DNA from: Calliphora vicina
Taxonomy: Eukaryota; Arthropoda; Insecta; Diptera; Calliphoridae
Length of the DNA: 64,000 nucleotides
NCBI RefSeq assembly: GCF_958450345.1
Contig: NC_088780.1
Location: 159,508,726-159,572,725, forward strand
Direction of reading: 5' to 3'
Shown: piece by piece, positions 1 through 12,900 of the stretch
How the letters are laid out: every line of letters starts with the position of its first letter
How positions within the stretch are numbered: position 1 is the first letter of the stretch
Position numbers and translations under genes: made by a program
Notes under the pieces: generated by a model
What the model saw: the letters and a program-made list of their open reading frames with translations, nothing else
What the model was told of the DNA's origin: nothing
Database searches by the model: none

Positions 1-342
1 CTCAAAATTTCAAAATTCGCTAATAACTTGGCCAATAAGCGTTTAATCAAGAAAAGGACCTCGATCTTGATCACTCATATTTCTGACCAAAAATCGATTT
101 TTTATATAAAAACTCAAAATATCTAAATTCGCTAATAACTTGGCCAATAATACATGTATTCTGTTGTTGCAAGACTTATGTTTTTGACAACAAACTTAGG
201 TGCTAAAAATTATCATTCAATAATACGTTTTTTTTCCTATTTAACTATTTTTACCCTTTTCAAACCGTTTCTTACAAATTCACAAATCGAGCACAAGCAT
301 TTTTTTTAACTTGGACAGGACAACGTCTATCGGGTCAGCTAG
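1..342 (+). mobile_element. Helitron, 3' end (5' part outside window)
   Basis: The stretch ends in CGGGTCAGCTAG, with CTAG at 339-342 followed by T, the canonical Helitron 3' terminus (CTRR, next host base T). Just upstream lies a short hairpin, GACAGGACAACGTCTATC (near-paired GACAG/CTATC), as Helitrons usually have. The body carries the same internal repeat (ctaataacttggccaataa) as the complete copy at 31465-32330, which is on the opposite strand. It is non-autonomous as far as visible: no Rep/helicase coding. Confidence 0.7.
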
Positions 343-399
343 TTTCTTATAAAATAAGTAAATTAGATGATACCGATACACTCAAAGAAAACACATGAT

Positions 400-712
400 T
401 GTGTTGACCATAATCGAACAGTGGCATATTTCAATCAAATTATATTATGATTCATATATGAACAAAGTATTTATAATGAAATATCATAATATGATCCTAA
501 TTAAACATAACGAAATCCCATGATAATCATATTATGGTTCAAAGATAATTTTATAATAGTTGCACAACCATAAAACGTTATGTCCAACCATATTAAGATT
601 CTACTTCACCATAATGTGGTCACGTAAAAACATGATCATATTAAGGTTGAGCCCAACCATATAACGATTCCAGTTCAAATATAATATGATTGTTTTTATA
701 ATATGATAATAA
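400..712. repeat. Degenerate short-period palindromic repeat
   Basis: A self-complementary motif close to ATCATATTATGGTT recurs about ten times (near 440, 481, 526, 562, 587, 608, 632, 655, 676, 697). The last six copies are spaced about 21-25 bp. Both orientations occur, so the stretch could fold into many small hairpins. It may be a decayed MITE or minisatellite; the family is not recognised. No coding potential. Confidence 0.45.
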
Positions 713-2048
713 AATTTAGTTTTAGTTGGAATTCCTTATTAGTTTGGCATTTATCCAGAAATTTGCAAATGACACTTGTTGGTTACCATAAGCTTTTCTA
801 TAGATTTTATAGCATTTTAATGACATTTAAATTAAAATTCAAAATCTCTACTTGATTATGTTTATGAATATTAAATTAGTTTTTTTTTTGCATTTTAATT
901 TTTAATCAAACATATTTCTTAAAGAAAACTCTTTTTTTCTCCTAATCAAACAATAATGTATATAAATAATACATATTTAATATTCTATTTATTTAATTTG
1001 TTTCTTCTTAGCAATTTTTGAATACATTTTTTTTTCTCTGAACAAAGTTCATTTATTTTAACTTTATAGTTTGTTTTATGCCATGTTCAATAGTTTTTGT
1101 AACAATTCATTTGTCACATTTACAAAACAATTTAAGTTTTTTTTTATTTATATATTTATTTATTAATTTATTTATTTGTTAGTGTAGTGTTTATATTTAT
1201 TTATTTACTATTAAATTTCTAAAATGTGTTTATTGAGCTAAATACATTTAGAAACATAAACACAACAACTCTTTCACACACAGATAAATTTTTATTGTAT
1301 CTTTGGGTATTGATAGCATAACAATACTAACAACAACTTAAATAAAAACAAAAACCAACAAAGTCTTTAATAAATAAAATAATAAAAAAAAAAATACAAT
1401 ATTTTGCCACAACTTGTGGCAAACTGCCAATAAAGGAAAAAATCACACACAACAAAAATATATGTATGTTTGTTTGTATAAAATGTCTGTCTTTCTGTTT
1501 GCATGTAAAATTAAATTCATAGAAATTAAATTAAAATTTTGTCAGTTTGTCTTTCATTCTTTATGTTAGTTTAAAATATTATTTATGTATATTTCTGTCT
1601 GTGTTTGCCTGGTATATTTGTAGGTCTATAGCAAATGTTTGTGAGTATATCAAAAACATAATATATTTAATAAAATATTAAAATTGGCTTAACATTAACG
1701 CCATTTAATATCTAAGCAATATTTTATATTTTTATGATAAATTTTAGAAATGAACAAAATTAAAATTTTTCTTTTCCTGAAAATTGTAATGTTTTTGAAT
1801 GGTAAAAAAAATATAAAAATGCTGGCTTTAATTTAATATTTTATTTGTATTGGAAACAAAAACCGATTTTTGATATTCTGATTTGTTTTCCTTATAAACT
1901 ATCAGCTGAAACCGAGCATTTATCCTCTGATATCCCCGTGTTATATTACTTTTTATGCTGAGCTATTAAATCAACTATAAATAAAAAGTTTTATCTTTCC
2001 AGATGTTAATTTTTCTTACCATAAATCTGTTTAAAAACAGAAAAATAT
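713..2048. other. AT-rich spacer, nothing recognised
   Basis: Very AT-rich DNA with T-tracts and short A-tracts. I see no open frame of note, no terminal inverted repeats and no match to the other repeats of the window. Confidence 0.6.
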
Positions 2049-2304
2049 TTGGTCAATTCACAAGGTCTCTTATCATGTCATATTGTCAGAATGTCCTAAT
2101 ATTTCACAATGGTTTTGACTGCTTTTCAAGGAAAAAATGTCCTAAAATAATACTACTCTGTATGTTATGTCTATTGTGTTATCGTAACCAACCAGAAGAC
2201 ACCTGTGCCGAATGCCTAAGAGTCTGTTAAGCCGAGCCGCCGAGTCGTGATATATTAGGACATTATGACAATAAGACTGCTATGAGACCTTGTGAATTGA
2301 CCAA
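2049..2304. mobile_element. MITE with TTGGTCAATTCACAAGG ends, copy 1
   Basis: A 256-bp element with terminal inverted repeats TTGGTCAATTCACAAGGTCT and its complement ending at 2304. The arms extend about 55 bp inward (GTCCTAATAT.TCAC versus GTGATATATTAGGAC). A second copy lies at 4356-4611. In both copies ATT flanks a TGG...CCA core, so ATT could be the target duplication, but this is not certain. The 75-codon frame inside is also present, altered, in the other copy and is not a gene. Confidence 0.75.
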
Positions 2305-2609
2305 TTGTTTGAAAATAAATAAATATTTAAAGCTCAAAATGTTTTCTCTATTTTTTTATAACGTAAGCGTGGGACACATTTTGTGTGCCAAATTTTATTG
2401 AATTGTTTGCTAAATCTTTTTCTTTATAGATGGACCACTACAGACTTGTTTATTTATCGATTATGATGCTAATTAAGTTGCTGATTATGTTTATGATGCA
2501 AATGAGTATAATAAAATATTAAAACTATAATTAATAATAGACAGTAATAATGTCAAACTATTTTCGGAATATTTAACAATTATTTTGCTGATTTTGTAAT
2601 TCTGTTTAT

Positions 2610-2775
2610 AACACATCGAAATATTCATCGCAGACCCAGAAAATATATACATTATGGGTCCTTATACAATTCCAAGACAGTTTAGCTATGTCCGTCCATC
2701 CGTCCATCAGGGAATAACTTACGTGAAAGAAATTTCCTCTAAATATTCTTTCGTATCCATACGAAATTTGGTAAA
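2610..2775 (+). repeat. DINE-like core remnant
   Basis: The order of sequence blocks (gaaatattcatc.gagaccca..., a TATATA stretch, ccttat.aattc, then tagctatgtccgtccatccg) matches the block after the 3' hairpin of the long DINE-like element at 48040-48150. It contains the GTCC/GTCT-type microsatellite typical of this family. Both termini are missing. Confidence 0.5.
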
Positions 2776-2980
2776 TATTATAAAATAAAACTGTATACAA
2801 CATTTCTACTTGCTAAATCTTATTCGTCCAATTTGGAAGGTCTAATTTTTCAGTGCCATCGATATAATGGCACCTAACCCCAAACAAATCCTGAGACATC
2901 CTAGTTATATCATACGATTTAGGCGGTTACTTGATCGCGTCCCGATCAACTAAATAAATTAATACTTTTTTGCATCGAAA

Positions 2981-3855
2981 ATGTCGAATTTTGTACCAAA
3001 GAGCGTCATATGCGGGTAGTTTTGCTTTACTTTCTTAATTTGAAAAAAGTGCCGCTGAAGCGCACCGATTGCTCACCAAAGCTTATGGTGAATGTATTCC
3101 ATCGGTTTTAATGTGCGAGAGATGATTTGTGCGGTTCTATAGTGGTGATTTTAATACAGAAGACAAGGATAGCCCACGCCAGCCAAACAAGTTTGAAGAC
3201 CAAGAAGATTGTTGTCAAACTCATCAACAGCTTGCAAAATCATTGGCTGCTACTCGATGTGCAATTTCAAAACGTTTGAGAGCAGCAGGATTCACCCAAG
3301 AGCAGGGAAAGCTTTTTTGCACCGAATCATTACTTGGAATGAAAAATGGACCCATTACGATATCCCGAAGTGTAAGGCATCGTATGTGAAGACCGCCAAC
3401 AAGCCGAATCTAAACCAAAGCCAAATATCCATGGCGCTAAGGTAATTCTCTGTATTTGGTGAGAGTATGAGATACTGAAATCTGACCAGACCTGTACCGA
3501 ACGTAACTGATTTGTTTAAAGCGTGTATTGGTCGAAAAACGGCCAGACATGAAACCTAAATATTCCATTATGACAAAGCTAGATCACATGTTGCAATACC
3601 TGTTAAAAACTATTTGGTATGAACTGGTTGGGAAGTTTTGCCTCACCGCTTTATAGTCCAGACCTTGCCCCATCCGACTATACACTTGATGCAGAACGCT
3701 CTCTCTGAGATACGCTGCACTTCAGAACAGGGTATCCGGAATTGTCTTCATTCGTTCTTGGCCTCAAAAGATGAGCAGTTTTTATGGCGCGGAATCCATA
3801 TGTTGCCAGAAAATGGAAAAATGTCATAGCTAACAATGACCAATACTTTGAATAA
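2981..3855 (+). pseudogene. mariner transposase pseudogene (copy A)
   Basis: Remnant of a mariner-family (Tc1/mariner) transposase, which normally cuts and pastes DNA at TA sites using a D,D34D catalytic triad. It starts at ATG 2981 (MSNFVPK) and ends with QYFE and a stop at 3855. Recognisable blocks are the GDFNTEDKD segment, the helix-turn-helix QLAKSLAATRCAISKRLRAAG, the FLHRIITWNEKW block, VLPHP, and SFLASKDEQFLWRGIHMLPE near the C-terminus. At 875 bp it is shorter than the ~1040 bp of an intact family member. There is a deletion after EQGK, several frameshifts and early stops. The first catalytic Asp is Asn (WNEKW). No intact terminal repeats were found. Confidence 0.85.
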
Positions 3856-3890
3856 ATTTATATTGACAAATGCTAAAACCATAGGGTAAC

Positions 3891-4045
3891 ATAGATACGA
3901 GACGTAATTGTCAAAAACATAAGTCTGTTGTCAAAAACCTAACTCTTGCAACAACAAAAAACATGGTATTCAATGTATTTTGTTATTGTATCAGACATAT
4001 TATTTATTGTATTTTTGTTTGACAAATCGGAGTGTCTCGTCTCTA
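3891..4045. repeat. Short repeat with GAGACG inverted ends, copy 1
   Basis: The block is bounded by ATAGATACGAGACG and the near-complement CGTCTCTAT. It resembles 40741-40830 (same ends and the shared aattgtcaaaaac and agtctgttgtc). The internal piece (gttgtcaaaaacctaa.tcttgcaa) also occurs in both Helitrons, at about 158-215 and 31626-31672. It may be a MITE or a Helitron-derived piece. Confidence 0.5.
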
Positions 4046-4355
4046 TTTATAATTCTTTATGGCTAAAACTAAGAAAAAATCCTGCATTTTTAAGTCATAT
4101 TTTACTTCAAAATGCTTATTTATATCCACATTACACCAATTTTGAATAAAAGTGTTATTTTTTGCCATCAATATGCAATATATTGTCTAGACGAAAAGTT
4201 TTTAGTGGAATTTGTTATAGTAAATAAAATGTTATCGACTAACATCCGGAAACTGGCTGTAAGTCCTCAATTAAAAATTATCATTTCAAAAAATTTTGCT
4301 TCAAAAAGGTCAAGATATTTTTGTTTAAGTACCAAAAAAATTCAGATATACATAT

Positions 4356-4611
4356 TTGGTCAATTCACAAGGTCTCTTACCATGTCATATTGTCATAATG
4401 TCCTAATATTTCACAATGGTTTTTATTGCTTTTCAAGAAAAAAATATCCTATAATAATACTACTCTGTATGCAATGTTTATTGTGTTATCGTAACCAACC
4501 AGTAGAGACCTGCGCCGAATGCCTAAGAGTCGGTTAAGCCCAGCCGCCGAGTCGTGATATATTAGGACATTATGATAATATGACTGATAAGAGACCTTGT
4601 GAATTGACCAA
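4356..4611. mobile_element. MITE with TTGGTCAATTCACAAGG ends, copy 2
   Basis: Same length (256 bp) and ends as the copy at 2049-2304, in the same orientation and differing by scattered substitutions. It is flanked by ATT on both sides of the TGG...CCA core. The longer open frame crossing it (4112-4537) runs from unrelated flanking DNA into the element and is not a gene. Confidence 0.75.
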
Positions 4612-4902
4612 TTTTGTCTTGATTGTAATTTCGATTTATAAGAGATTTCGTTACCGAAAGATTTTGTAACTTCATATACACAGTTGCAGCTCTTCAGGGT
4701 AATTTATAACGAGGTGAAAGTTAAGGTTGGATACCACTTTACAGCACGATCAAAATTTGCATGATTTTAAAAAGGCAAATCGCATGATAGATGCAACTTG
4801 CATTTTTCTCAGAAGAAGAATTATAATTTAAAACTCTATTTAATTTGTAGCATATTTTTTTTAAAAACAAACACAAACTGCGAAGCGCTTTTCTTCTGCA
4901 GA

Positions 4903-4990
4903 TACACCCAGAGTCTCTATCGGGATTCGATCCCGCAACCTTCGTATTGATAGTCCAGAGTCCTATTTGCTGGGAATTCTGGTGTATAAT
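4903..4990 (-). repeat. tRNA-derived SINE remnant
   Basis: On the minus strand the stretch contains GGGATCGAATCCCG, a good RNA polymerase III B box (GGTTCGANTCC-like, tRNA T-loop), preceded by an anticodon-arm-like segment. No convincing A box is visible, so only the 3' half of a tRNA-like head remains. It could also be a tRNA pseudogene. Confidence 0.45.
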
Positions 4991-4999
4991 TTGTTGGCA

Positions 5000-6934
5000 T
5001 TGTGCTTGTCATAGTTAATTATTTTATAGTTTTTAGGTCTTATTTTGATTATTTTAAAGCATATTTGCTAATATAAATCATGAAAATTGTAATTATAATA
5101 TGCTATTTAAGACATATTTAATTTTCTATTGTGCCAGTTCTGAGAATTGTAATTTGGAATCTATTAAACGATTTCATATTTTCTTTTACACATAAAATAT
5201 AATTATATCTAATAACAACTCAAGTGTATTATTATAAATTCAAAAAACATTATTAAGAAATCACCTTCTGAATAAACATGTATATATGTATGTAGTTTTG
5301 GCCAAATTTCGTTTTTAATTATTCTAAATTTTCAACTTAGCAAATGAGTGACACGCCCATGATCAACGCCAAATATATTTCATATTACAATTGTTTCATT
5401 TGTAAATTGCTATGCACATCTATAAAACTCTTGATTAACTAAGCAGAAAGATTATTTTTTTGGCAACCACAAAATATTGTGTGCCCAAAACATGATGCGT
5501 AAAACATTTAGGTGTAAAATTTATGATGACATTATGTGCAACAAATTTTCTATTTAATAATCTTAAGTACAAATCTTTTGAAAGATTTTCAGAAAATTTT
5601 AAATTCAAGCAATTATAAGACACATAGACATGTAAATGCAAGAAGCAGCGCTAATGGAGATTAATTCAAAATGTCAAAACTTAAACAATGTATTTGCAAA
5701 TTAAAAAAGAAAAACTCATTTAATGTTAATTATTTCATGTTAGTTGTAATTAATTTATTCAATTTAATAAAAATGGTGTTTACAAAGACTTTTGTGTTCA
5801 CTATTAATATTATATTTATGATTTAGGATGAATCACAAAGTGCAAATTTACATTAGAATTTACAGCTAATTGAGATGACGAGCCCTATTCGAATACGTTG
5901 TAAATTTAAATACATGTTTAAGGCTAATCTAAAGACTAATATTTAATTGATAATCATAAATCCCTCATCTCTATAAAAGAAATGTATGCCACACAATAGT
6001 TAAACCAATAAACTATTAAACTTTAACTATAAAAACCTTTACAATAAGTTATTAGTAATATAATAATACAAACAATAAAAAATATAGAAGATTTTGATTT
6101 ATAACCTTAAGTCAGGTCATAAAGATCATCTGATAAATTTTCTTTATGCTCTAAACTAAAGACAAAAATGAATACAACTTCCACAGTCAGCAAAAAAATC
6201 CATGTTGTACTTAAAAGGCTTAACTGGCAACAGGTAATATATTGTATGTTGGGCTACCAGGTTTAATGGAAACAGCAAAAGCATCACTAATAAAATAGAA
6301 TAAAGCTCTGAATCTGCAAATAGCATTTGGGGTAAAGGGAAAAAATGGAGCATTTTAAACTAAAACAAAAGGCACAAAAGAAAACTTATGACCAACACAT
6401 CTATTTCTTCACTATAATATCCCATTATTACAGTGACTATAGAGAATTCTTACAAAAAAGTATTAACAAAGCAAACCAAACAATAAAACAGAATACAAAA
6501 AAATTACACTCTCAAATGCAACAGGCTGTAAAAACATACACAATCATGTTTTAATATGTATTACACATATTACGCCGTACTAACTGCCACATACATGTAG
6601 TTTACATCGTGTGTAGCACAGTGTGAGCAGTGCTGTGTGCAAAGGCGCAACAAATGTCGATTACACAATTTTATTGCATGTAATTCTTTCTGTCCTCTTG
6701 CAACATACTCCATTACTCTTCGCCCTCTTAGTTTTTAAATATATTTATTCAGCATTCATTGTATGTGCTCATGCCTGGCCCAATTGAGTATAGAGTGAAA
6801 GGATAATTCTGGTACTCGTTTAAATCCTTAAGTTTATAGCGAAATTTTTTCCCTAGAACAGTCTTTTGTGTTTGCTGCAACACACACATCCATGCTCTAA
6901 TTGGACGAGGTATGCTTAATAATATAGTCACCCG
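5000..6934. other. AT-rich spacer before the satellite
   Basis: Nothing recognised. Open frames of 60-69 codons occur on both strands but have no domain, no biased composition and no partner elsewhere. The last bases before the array, atagtcacccggactat, form a small imperfect palindrome at the array edge. Confidence 0.5.
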
Positions 6935-9900
6935 GACTATGACTAGACTATGACTAGACTATGACTAGACTATGACTAGACTATGACTAGACTATGACTA
7001 GACTATGACTAGACTATGACTAGACTATGACTAGACTATGACTAGACTATGACTATGACTATGACTATGACTATGACTATGACTATGACTATGACTATGA
7101 CTATGACTAGACTATGACTATGACTAGACTATGACTATGACTAGACTATGACTATGACTATGACTATGACTATGACTATGACTATGACTAGACTATGACT
7201 AGACTATGACTAGACTATGACTAGACTATGACTAGACTATGACTAGACTATGACTAGACTATGACTAGACTATGACTAGACTATGACTAGACTATGACTA
7301 GACTATGACTAGACTATGACTAGACTATGACTAGACTATGACTAGACTATGACTAGACTATGACTAGACTATGACTAGACTATGACTAGACTATGACTAG
7401 ACTATGACTAGACTATGACTAGACTATGACTAGACTATGACTAGACTATGACTAGACTATGACTAGACTATGACTAGACTATGACTAGACTATGACTAGA
7501 CTATGACTAGACTATGACTAGACTATGACTAGACTATGACTAGACTATGACTAGACTATGACTAGACTATGACTAGACTATGACTAGACTATGACTAGAC
7601 TATGACTAGACTATGACTAGACTATGACTAGACTATGACTAGACTATGACTAGACTATGACTAGACTATGACTAGACTATGACTAGACTATGACTAGACT
7701 ATGACTAGACTATGACTAGACTATGACTAGACTATGACTAGACTATGACTAGACTATGACTAGACTATGACTAGACTATGACTAGACTATGACTAGACTA
7801 TGACTAGACTATGACTAGACTATGACTAGACTATGACTAGACTATGACTAGACTATGACTAGACTATGACTAGACTATGACTAGACTATGACTAGACTAT
7901 GACTAGACTATGACTAGACTATGACTAGACTATGACTAGACTATGACTAGACTATGACTAGACTATGACTAGACTATGACTAGACTATGACTAGACTATG
8001 ACTAGACTATGACTAGACTATGACTAGACTATGACTAGACTATGACTAGACTATGACTAGACTATGACTAGACTATGACTAGACTATGACTAGACTATGA
8101 CTAGACTATGACTAGACTATGACTAGACTATGACTATGACTATGACTAGACTATGACTATGACTATGACTAGACTATGACTAGACTATGACTAGACTATG
8201 ACTAGACTATGACTATGACTATGACTATGACTATGACTATGACTATGACTATGACTATGACTATGACTATGACTATGACTATGACTATGACTATGACTAT
8301 GACTATGACTATGACTATGACTATGACTATGACTATGACTATGACTATGACTATGACTATGACTATGACTAGACTATGACTAGACTATGACTAGACTATG
8401 ACTAGACTATGACTAGACTATGACTAGACTATGACTAGACTATGACTAGACTATGACTAGACTATGACTAGACTATGACTAGACTATGACTATGACTATG
8501 ACTATGACTAGACTATGACTAGACTATGACTAGACTATGACTAGACTATGACTAGACTATGACTAGACTATGACTAGACTATGACTAGACTATGACTAGA
8601 CTATGACTAGACTATGACTAGACTATGACTAGACTATGACTAGACTATGACTAGACTATGACTAGACTATGACTAGACTATGACTAGACTATGACTAGAC
8701 TATGACTAGACTATGACTATGACTATGACTATGACTATGACTATGACTATGACTATGACTATGACTATGACTATGACTATGACTATGACTATGACTATGA
8801 CTATGACTAGACTATGACTATGACTAGACTATGACTATGACTATGACTATGACTAGACTATGACTATGACTATGACTATGACTATGACTATGACTATGAC
8901 TATGACTATGACTAGACTATGACTAGACTATGACTAGACTATGACTAGACTATGACTAGACTATGACTAGACTATGACTAGACTATGACTAGACTATGAC
9001 TAGACTATGACTAGACTATGACTAGACTATGACTAGACTATGACTAGACTATGACTAGACTATGACTAGACTATGACTAGACTATGACTAGACTATGACT
9101 AGACTATGACTAGACTATGACTAGACTATGACTAGACTATGACTAGACTATGACTAGACTATGACTAGACTATGACTAGACTATGACTAGACTATGACTA
9201 GACTATGACTAGACTATGACTAGACTATGACTAGACTATGACTAGACTATGACTAGACTATGACTAGACTATGACTAGACTATGACTAGACTATGACTAG
9301 ACTATGACTAGACTATGACTAGACTATGACTAGACTATGACTAGACTATGACTAGACTATGACTAGACTATGACTAGACTATGACTAGACTATGACTAGA
9401 CTATGACTAGACTATGACTAGACTATGACTAGACTATGACTAGACTATGACTAGACTATGACTAGACTATGACTAGACTATGACTAGACTATGACTAGAC
9501 TATGACTAGACTATGACTAGACTATGACTAGACTATGACTAGACTATGACTAGACTATGACTAGACTATGACTAGACTATGACTAGACTATGACTAGACT
9601 ATGACTAGACTATGACTAGACTATGACTAGACTATGACTAGACTATGACTAGACTATGACTAGACTATGACTAGACTATGACTAGACTATGACTAGACTA
9701 TGACTAGACTATGACTAGACTATGACTAGACTATGACTAGACTATGACTAGACTATGACTAGACTATGACTAGACTATGACTAGACTATGACTAGACTAT
9801 GACTAGACTATGACTAGACTATGACTAGACTATGACTAGACTATGACTAGACTATGACTAGACTATGACTAGACTATGACTAGACTATGACTAGACTATG

Positions 9901-12900
9901 ACTAGACTATGACTAGACTATGACTAGACTATGACTAGACTATGACTAGACTATGACTAGACTATGACTAGACTATGACTAGACTATGACTAGACTATGA
10001 CTAGACTATGACTAGACTATGACTAGACTATGACTAGACTATGACTAGACTATGACTAGACTATGACTAGACTATGACTAGACTATGACTAGACTATGAC
10101 TAGACTATGACTAGACTATGACTAGACTATGACTAGACTATGACTAGACTATGACTAGACTATGACTAGACTATGACTAGACTATGACTAGACTATGACT
10201 AGACTATGACTAGACTATGACTAGACTATGACTAGACTATGACTAGACTATGACTAGACTATGACTAGACTATGACTAGACTATGACTAGACTATGACTA
10301 GACTATGACTAGACTATGACTAGACTATGACTAGACTATGACTATGACTATGACTATGACTATGACTATGACTATGACTATGACTATGACTAGACTATGA
10401 CTAGACTATGACTAGACTATGACTAGACTATGACTAGACTATGACTAGACTATGACTAGACTATGACTATGACTATGACTAGACTATGACTAGACTATGA
10501 CTAGACTATGACTAGACTATGACTAGACTATGACTATGACTAGACTATGACTTGACTATGACTAGACTATGACTAGACTATGACTATGACTATGACTATG
10601 ACTAGACTATGACTAGACTATGACTATGACTAGACTATGACTATGACTAGACTATGACTAGACTATGACTAGACTATGACTAGACTATGACTAGACTATG
10701 ACTAGACTATGACTATGACTAGACTATGACTAGACTATGACTATGACTAGACTATGACTATGACTAGACTATGACTAGACTATGACTAGACTATGACTAG
10801 ACTATGACTAGACTATGACTAGACTATGACTAGACTATGACTAGACTATGACTAGACTATGACTAGACTATGACTAGACTATGACTAGACTATGACTATG
10901 ACTATGACTATGACTATGACTAGACTATGACTATGACTAGACTATGACTATGACTAGACTATGACTAGACTATGACTAGACTATGACTAGACTATGACTA
11001 GACTATGACTAGACTATGACTATGACTATGACTAGACTATGACTAGACTATGACTAGACTATGACTAGACTATGACTAGACTATGACTATGACTATGACT
11101 ATGACTATGACTATGACTATGACTAGACTATGACTAGACTATGACTAGACTATGACTAGACTATGACTAGACTATGACTAGACTATGACTAGACTATGAC
11201 TAGACTATGACTAGACTATGACTAGACTATGACTAGACTATGACTATGACTATGACTATGACTATGACTATGACTAGACTATGACTAGACTATGACTAGA
11301 CTATGACTAGACTATGACTAGACTATGACTATGACTAGACTATGACTAGACTATGACTAGACTATGACTAGACTATGACTAGACTATGACTAGACTATGA
11401 CTAGACTATGACTAGACTATGACTAGACTATGACTAGACTATGACTAGACTATGACTAGACTATGACTAGACTATGACTAGACTATGACTAGACTATGAC
11501 TAGACTATGACTAGACTATGACTAGACTATGACTAGACTATGACTAGACTATGACTAGACTATGACTAGACTATGACTAGACTATGACTAGACTATGACT
11601 AGACTATGACTAGACTATGACTAGACTATGACTAGACTATGACTAGACTATGACTAGACTATGACTAGACTATGACTAGACTATGACTAGACTATGACTA
11701 GACTATGACTAGACTATGACTAGACTATGACTAGACTATGACTAGACTATGACTAGACTATGACTAGACTATGACTAGACTATGACTAGACTATGACTAG
11801 ACTATGACTAGACTATGACTAGACTATGACTAGACTATGACTAGACTATGACTAGACTATGACTAGACTATGACTAGACTATGACTAGACTATGACTAGA
11901 CTATGACTAGACTATGACTAGACTATGACTAGACTATGACTAGACTATGACTAGACTATGACTAGACTATGACTAGACTATGACTAGACTATGACTAGAC
12001 TATGACTAGACTATGACTAGACTATGACTAGACTATGACTAGACTATGACTAGACTATGACTAGACTATGACTAGACTATGACTAGACTATGACTAGACT
12101 ATGACTAGACTATGACTAGACTATGACTAGACTATGACTAGACTATGACTAGACTATGACTAGACTATGACTAGACTATGACTAGACTATGACTAGACTA
12201 TGACTAGACTATGACTAGACTATGACTAGACTATGACTAGACTATGACTAGACTATGACTAGACTATGACTAGACTATGACTAGACTATGACTAGACTAT
12301 GACTAGACTATGACTAGACTATGACTAGACTATGACTAGACTATGACTAGACTATGACTAGACTATGACTAGACTATGACTAGACTATGACTAGACTATG
12401 ACTAGACTATGACTAGACTATGACTAGACTATGACTAGACTATGACTAGACTATGACTAGACTATGACTAGACTATGACTAGACTATGACTAGACTATGA
12501 CTAGACTATGACTAGACTATGACTAGACTATGACTAGACTATGACTAGACTATGACTAGACTATGACTAGACTATGACTAGACTATGACTAGACTATGAC
12601 TAGACTATGACTAGACTATGACTAGACTATGACTAGACTATGACTAGACTATGACTAGACTATGACTAGACTATGACTAGACTATGACTAGACTATGACT
12701 AGACTATGACTAGACTATGACTAGACTATGACTAGACTATGACTAGACTATGACTAGACTATGACTAGACTATGACTAGACTATGACTAGACTATGACTA
12801 GACTATGACTAGACTATGACTAGACTATGACTAGACTATGACTAGACTATGACTAGACTATGACTAGACTATGACTAGACTATGACTAGACTATGACTAG

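Noticed and set aside
2003..2230. 75-codon open frame
   Set aside because: It mostly lies inside the MITE 2049-2304. The related frame at 4112-4537 exists because the same MITE is present there.
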